A stretch of DNA of 64,000 nt, from positions 62,001 to 126,000 of the forward strand of contig NZ_WXVV01000005.1 of NCBI RefSeq assembly GCF_013433315.1. Reading direction: 5' to 3'. Position 1 is the first letter of the stretch; every line of letters starts with the position of its first letter. A program made the position numbers and the translations under genes. Under the pieces are notes generated by a model that saw only the letters and a program-made list of their open reading frames with translations, searched no databases and had not been told where the DNA came from. This document shows, piece by piece, positions 62,379 to 64,000 of the stretch. The DNA comes from Pseudomonas crudilactis. Lineage in GTDB: Bacteria > Pseudomonadota > Gammaproteobacteria > Pseudomonadales > Pseudomonadaceae.

Positions 62379-63212
62379 TCAGCGATCAAACGCATCCCAC
62401 TGCGGTGCGAAATCCGGGCTGACCTGGCGTTGATTTTTCGGCAGTGCGGCAATCAATGCGCGGTCTTCATCGTCGAGTTCAACCTGCAGCGAGGCCAGGT
62501 TGGCCAGTTGATTGGTCTGACTGCTGGCCTTGGGAATGGCCGCGACGTTGGGTTGATCGAGCAACCATTTCAACGCGACCTGGGTTGGCAACACGCCGTG
62601 CTTTTGGGCGATCTGTTGAATCTGCGGAATGTCCGAGACCTTGTTGCGCGCCCGCGGGGTGTAGGCCGTCAGTGCCATGTCGTGTTGACGGGCGTAGTCG
62701 AGCAGGGCGTTTTGGCCGAGGAGGACGTGGTATTCGACCTGAATCGCTGACAGTCCGATACCGTATTCCTCGACGACTTTGCGCAGCAATGGCAGAGGAA
62801 AATTCGCCACGCCGATGTTGCGCGCCATGCCTTGCTCCTTGAACGAGGCCAACGTGTCGAGTGTGCGTGGCAGATCCCAGTCGGTGCTTGGCCAGTGGAT
62901 CATGAACAGGTCGACGTAGTCGCTGCGCAAGGCCGTAAGGCTGCGGTCCATGGAGTGGCGCATCGCGTCGGGTTGCAGCTGATCCCACCAGACCTTGGTG
63001 GTGACGTGAATCTGCTCGCGCGGTGTCGGCGTGTTCGCCAGCGCTTGTCCGACGGCGTCTTCGTTGTTGTAGGCCGCTGCCGTGTCGATGTGTCGATAAC
63101 CCAGTTCCAGTGCTTGCTCCACGGCGCGAGTGCATTCGTCGCCGAGCATCGGCCAGGTGCCGAGGCCGAGTTTCGGCATGTTCAAACCTTGGGCATTAAC
63201 GATGTGCTGCAT
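62379..63212 (-). CDS. Aldo/keto reductase (DkgB-like)
   Basis: 277 residues. NADPH-dependent reduction of aldehydes and ketoacids. TIM-barrel AKR motifs: LPKLGLGTWPM-type start (NMPKLGLGTWPM), GYRHIDTAAAYNNEDAVGQAL (catalytic Asp and Tyr), IHVTTKVWW (Lys), LFMIHWPS (His), and KWLLDQPNVAAIPKASSQTNQLANLASL for cofactor binding. It most resembles 2,5-diketo-D-gluconate reductase B/methylglyoxal reductase types. The first 17 bases overlap the end of the flavin oxidoreductase gene to the right. Confidence 0.92.
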   Translation of the reverse strand: MQHIVNAQGLNMPKLGLGTWPMLGDECTRAVEQALELGYRHIDTAAAYNNEDAVGQALANTPTPREQIHVTTKVWWDQLQPDAMRHSMDRSLTALRSDYVDLFMIHWPSTDWDLPRTLDTLASFKEQGMARNIGVANFPLPLLRKVVEEYGIGLSAIQVEYHVLLGQNALLDYARQHDMALTAYTPRARNKVSDIPQIQQIAQKHGVLPTQVALKWLLDQPNVAAIPKASSQTNQLANLASLQVELDDEDRALIAALPKNQRQVSPDFAPQWDAFDR

Positions 63213-64000
63213 GGTCGATCTCCTGTTCGAAAGCAGTCATGCCGGCAATGTGCCGGGCGGCGATGTAACCGAAAGTCAGCGCCGGGCCGAGGTTGATCCC
63301 GCCCGCCGGATAGTGGCCGCCCATGATGCTGGCCATATCGCCCCCCGCTGCGTAGAGGCCGGCGATGGGCTGTTCGTTGGCATCCAGCACTTGCGCGTGT
63401 GGGTTGACCTTGAGGCCGGCAAACGTACCGAAGCAGCCCGGCTGGACTTTTACGGCGTAGAACGGGCCGGTTTCGATTGGGGCAACGCAGGGGTTGGGAA
63501 GGTTCGCCGGATCACCCTGTTTGCGGTTGTAGGGTGTTGCGCCGCGACCGAACAACGGGTCTTCGCCGTGACGGGCATGGCGGTTGTAGTTATCCACAGT
63601 CTGGCGCAAGCCGCTCGGGTCGATGCCGCAGGCGAGGGCCAATTCTTCAACGGTGTTACCGGTTTTCAGATAGCCGCTGCGGATAAATTCTGATACTGGC
63701 AGCGGAAATGGCCGCGATATGCCCAGTCCATAACGCCGTTGAAAGGCGTGCGTGCAGATCAGCCAGGAGGCGACTTCTTCACCTTCCGGCGCAGCAGCGA
63801 CCATGGCGCTGACGTAGTCGTAATAACCGTTGGCTTCGTTGACGAAGCGCTGGCCGTTGCGCAGCACGCCGATGATCCCGGGTTTGCCGCGCTCAATGAT
63901 GTGTGGGAAGTGCCCGGTGCTGCCGTCGGAATGTGGCACTTGCGATACCGGCGCCCACGCCACGGGCGAAGCCACATCGGTATTGACCCGTGCACCGACG
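63196..64000 (-). CDS. FAD-dependent oxidoreductase, C-terminal part (cut by window edge)
   Basis: About 268 codons, open to the right edge (the frame continues upstream of the visible GTG at 63975 as VGARVNTDV). The C-terminal half of a succinate-dehydrogenase/fumarate-reductase/ketosteroid-dehydrogenase-type flavoprotein: GIIGVLRNGQRFVNEANGYYDYVSAMV, VDNYNRHARHGEDPLFGRG, ETGPFYAVKVQPGCFGTFAGLKVNPHAQVLDANEQPIAGLYAAGGDMASIMGGHYPAGGINLGPALTFGYIAARH, with the FAD-binding GLYAAGG. It likely oxidises or reduces an organic acid or steroid; the substrate is unknown, and the N-terminal part must be read to the right of the window. Confidence 0.85.
   Translation of the reverse strand, partial: VGARVNTDVASPVAWAPVSQVPHSDGSTGHFPHIIERGKPGIIGVLRNGQRFVNEANGYYDYVSAMVAAAPEGEEVASWLICTHAFQRRYGLGISRPFPLPVSEFIRSGYLKTGNTVEELALACGIDPSGLRQTVDNYNRHARHGEDPLFGRGATPYNRKQGDPANLPNPCVAPIETGPFYAVKVQPGCFGTFAGLKVNPHAQVLDANEQPIAGLYAAGGDMASIMGGHYPAGGINLGPALTFGYIAARHIAGMTAFEQEIDHAAHR

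Overview
The window is a core-chromosome segment of a Pseudomonas of the P. fluorescens lineage. The evidence is GC-rich coding sequence, a gene order matching the P. aeruginosa PA4007-to-PA3950 region as I remember it (proA-nadD-rsfS-rlmH-mrdA-rodA-sltB1-rlpA-dacC-ybeD-lipB-lipA; leuS-lptE-holA; miaB-ybeZ-ybeY-corC-lnt; thiD-thiE-hemL; ladS; amn; hrpB), and many paired REP-type palindromes typical of fluorescent pseudomonads. About 68 protein genes are supported. I found no tRNA, rRNA, CRISPR array, IS transposase or prophage.

Layout. 1-2.9 kb is accessory: a partial unknown gene and, upstream of it, a 682-residue protein whose C-terminal third carries the signature of cholera/pertussis-toxin-type ADP-ribosyltransferases, behind an AT-rich leader. 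From 2.9 kb the core begins: a DedA-PAP2 fusion and a 3-methyladenine glycosylase (minus), then a long plus-strand run from proA to ldcA for proline and NAD synthesis, ribosome silencing and rRNA methylation, cell-wall elongation and remodelling (PBP2, RodA, SltB1, RlpA, DacC, LdcA) and lipoate synthesis (LipB, LipA). 17.8-24 kb is a minus-strand block: leuS, lptE, holA, the ribosome-rescue factor arfA with its built-in RNA hairpin, and sltB3. 24.2-25.4 kb holds a small unknown gene and a YdcF-like membrane protein. 25.4-30.8 kb is the minus-strand miaB-ybeZ-ybeY-corC-lnt cluster. 31-35 kb holds a DUF1820 gene, a Sel1 protein, and hemL/thiE/thiD. 35.2-41.7 kb holds the hybrid sensor ladS, an AidB-like acyl-CoA dehydrogenase, amn and rluE.

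41.7-57 kb mixes regulators (two Lrp/AsnC proteins), a cation-efflux protein, the helicases HrpB and RhlE, a NYN/exonuclease pair, envelope proteins of unknown role, two copies of a MITE-like inverted-repeat element, and a possible noncoding RNA ending in an intrinsic terminator near 43.0 kb. 57-64 kb holds a histone-deacetylase-like hydrolase, a GNAT enzyme, TesB, a HAD phosphatase, a secreted hydrolase, a YpfJ zinc protease, an aldo/keto reductase and the C-terminal part of a flavin oxidoreductase cut by the window end.

The most notable signals are the predicted ADP-ribosyltransferase toxin at the left end, the in-gene arfA hairpin, the two related mobile-type palindromic elements (one with an internal 48-bp duplication), and the candidate RNA between the AsnC-type regulator and the DUF6515 gene. 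All function calls rest on motifs read by eye; no database search was run.
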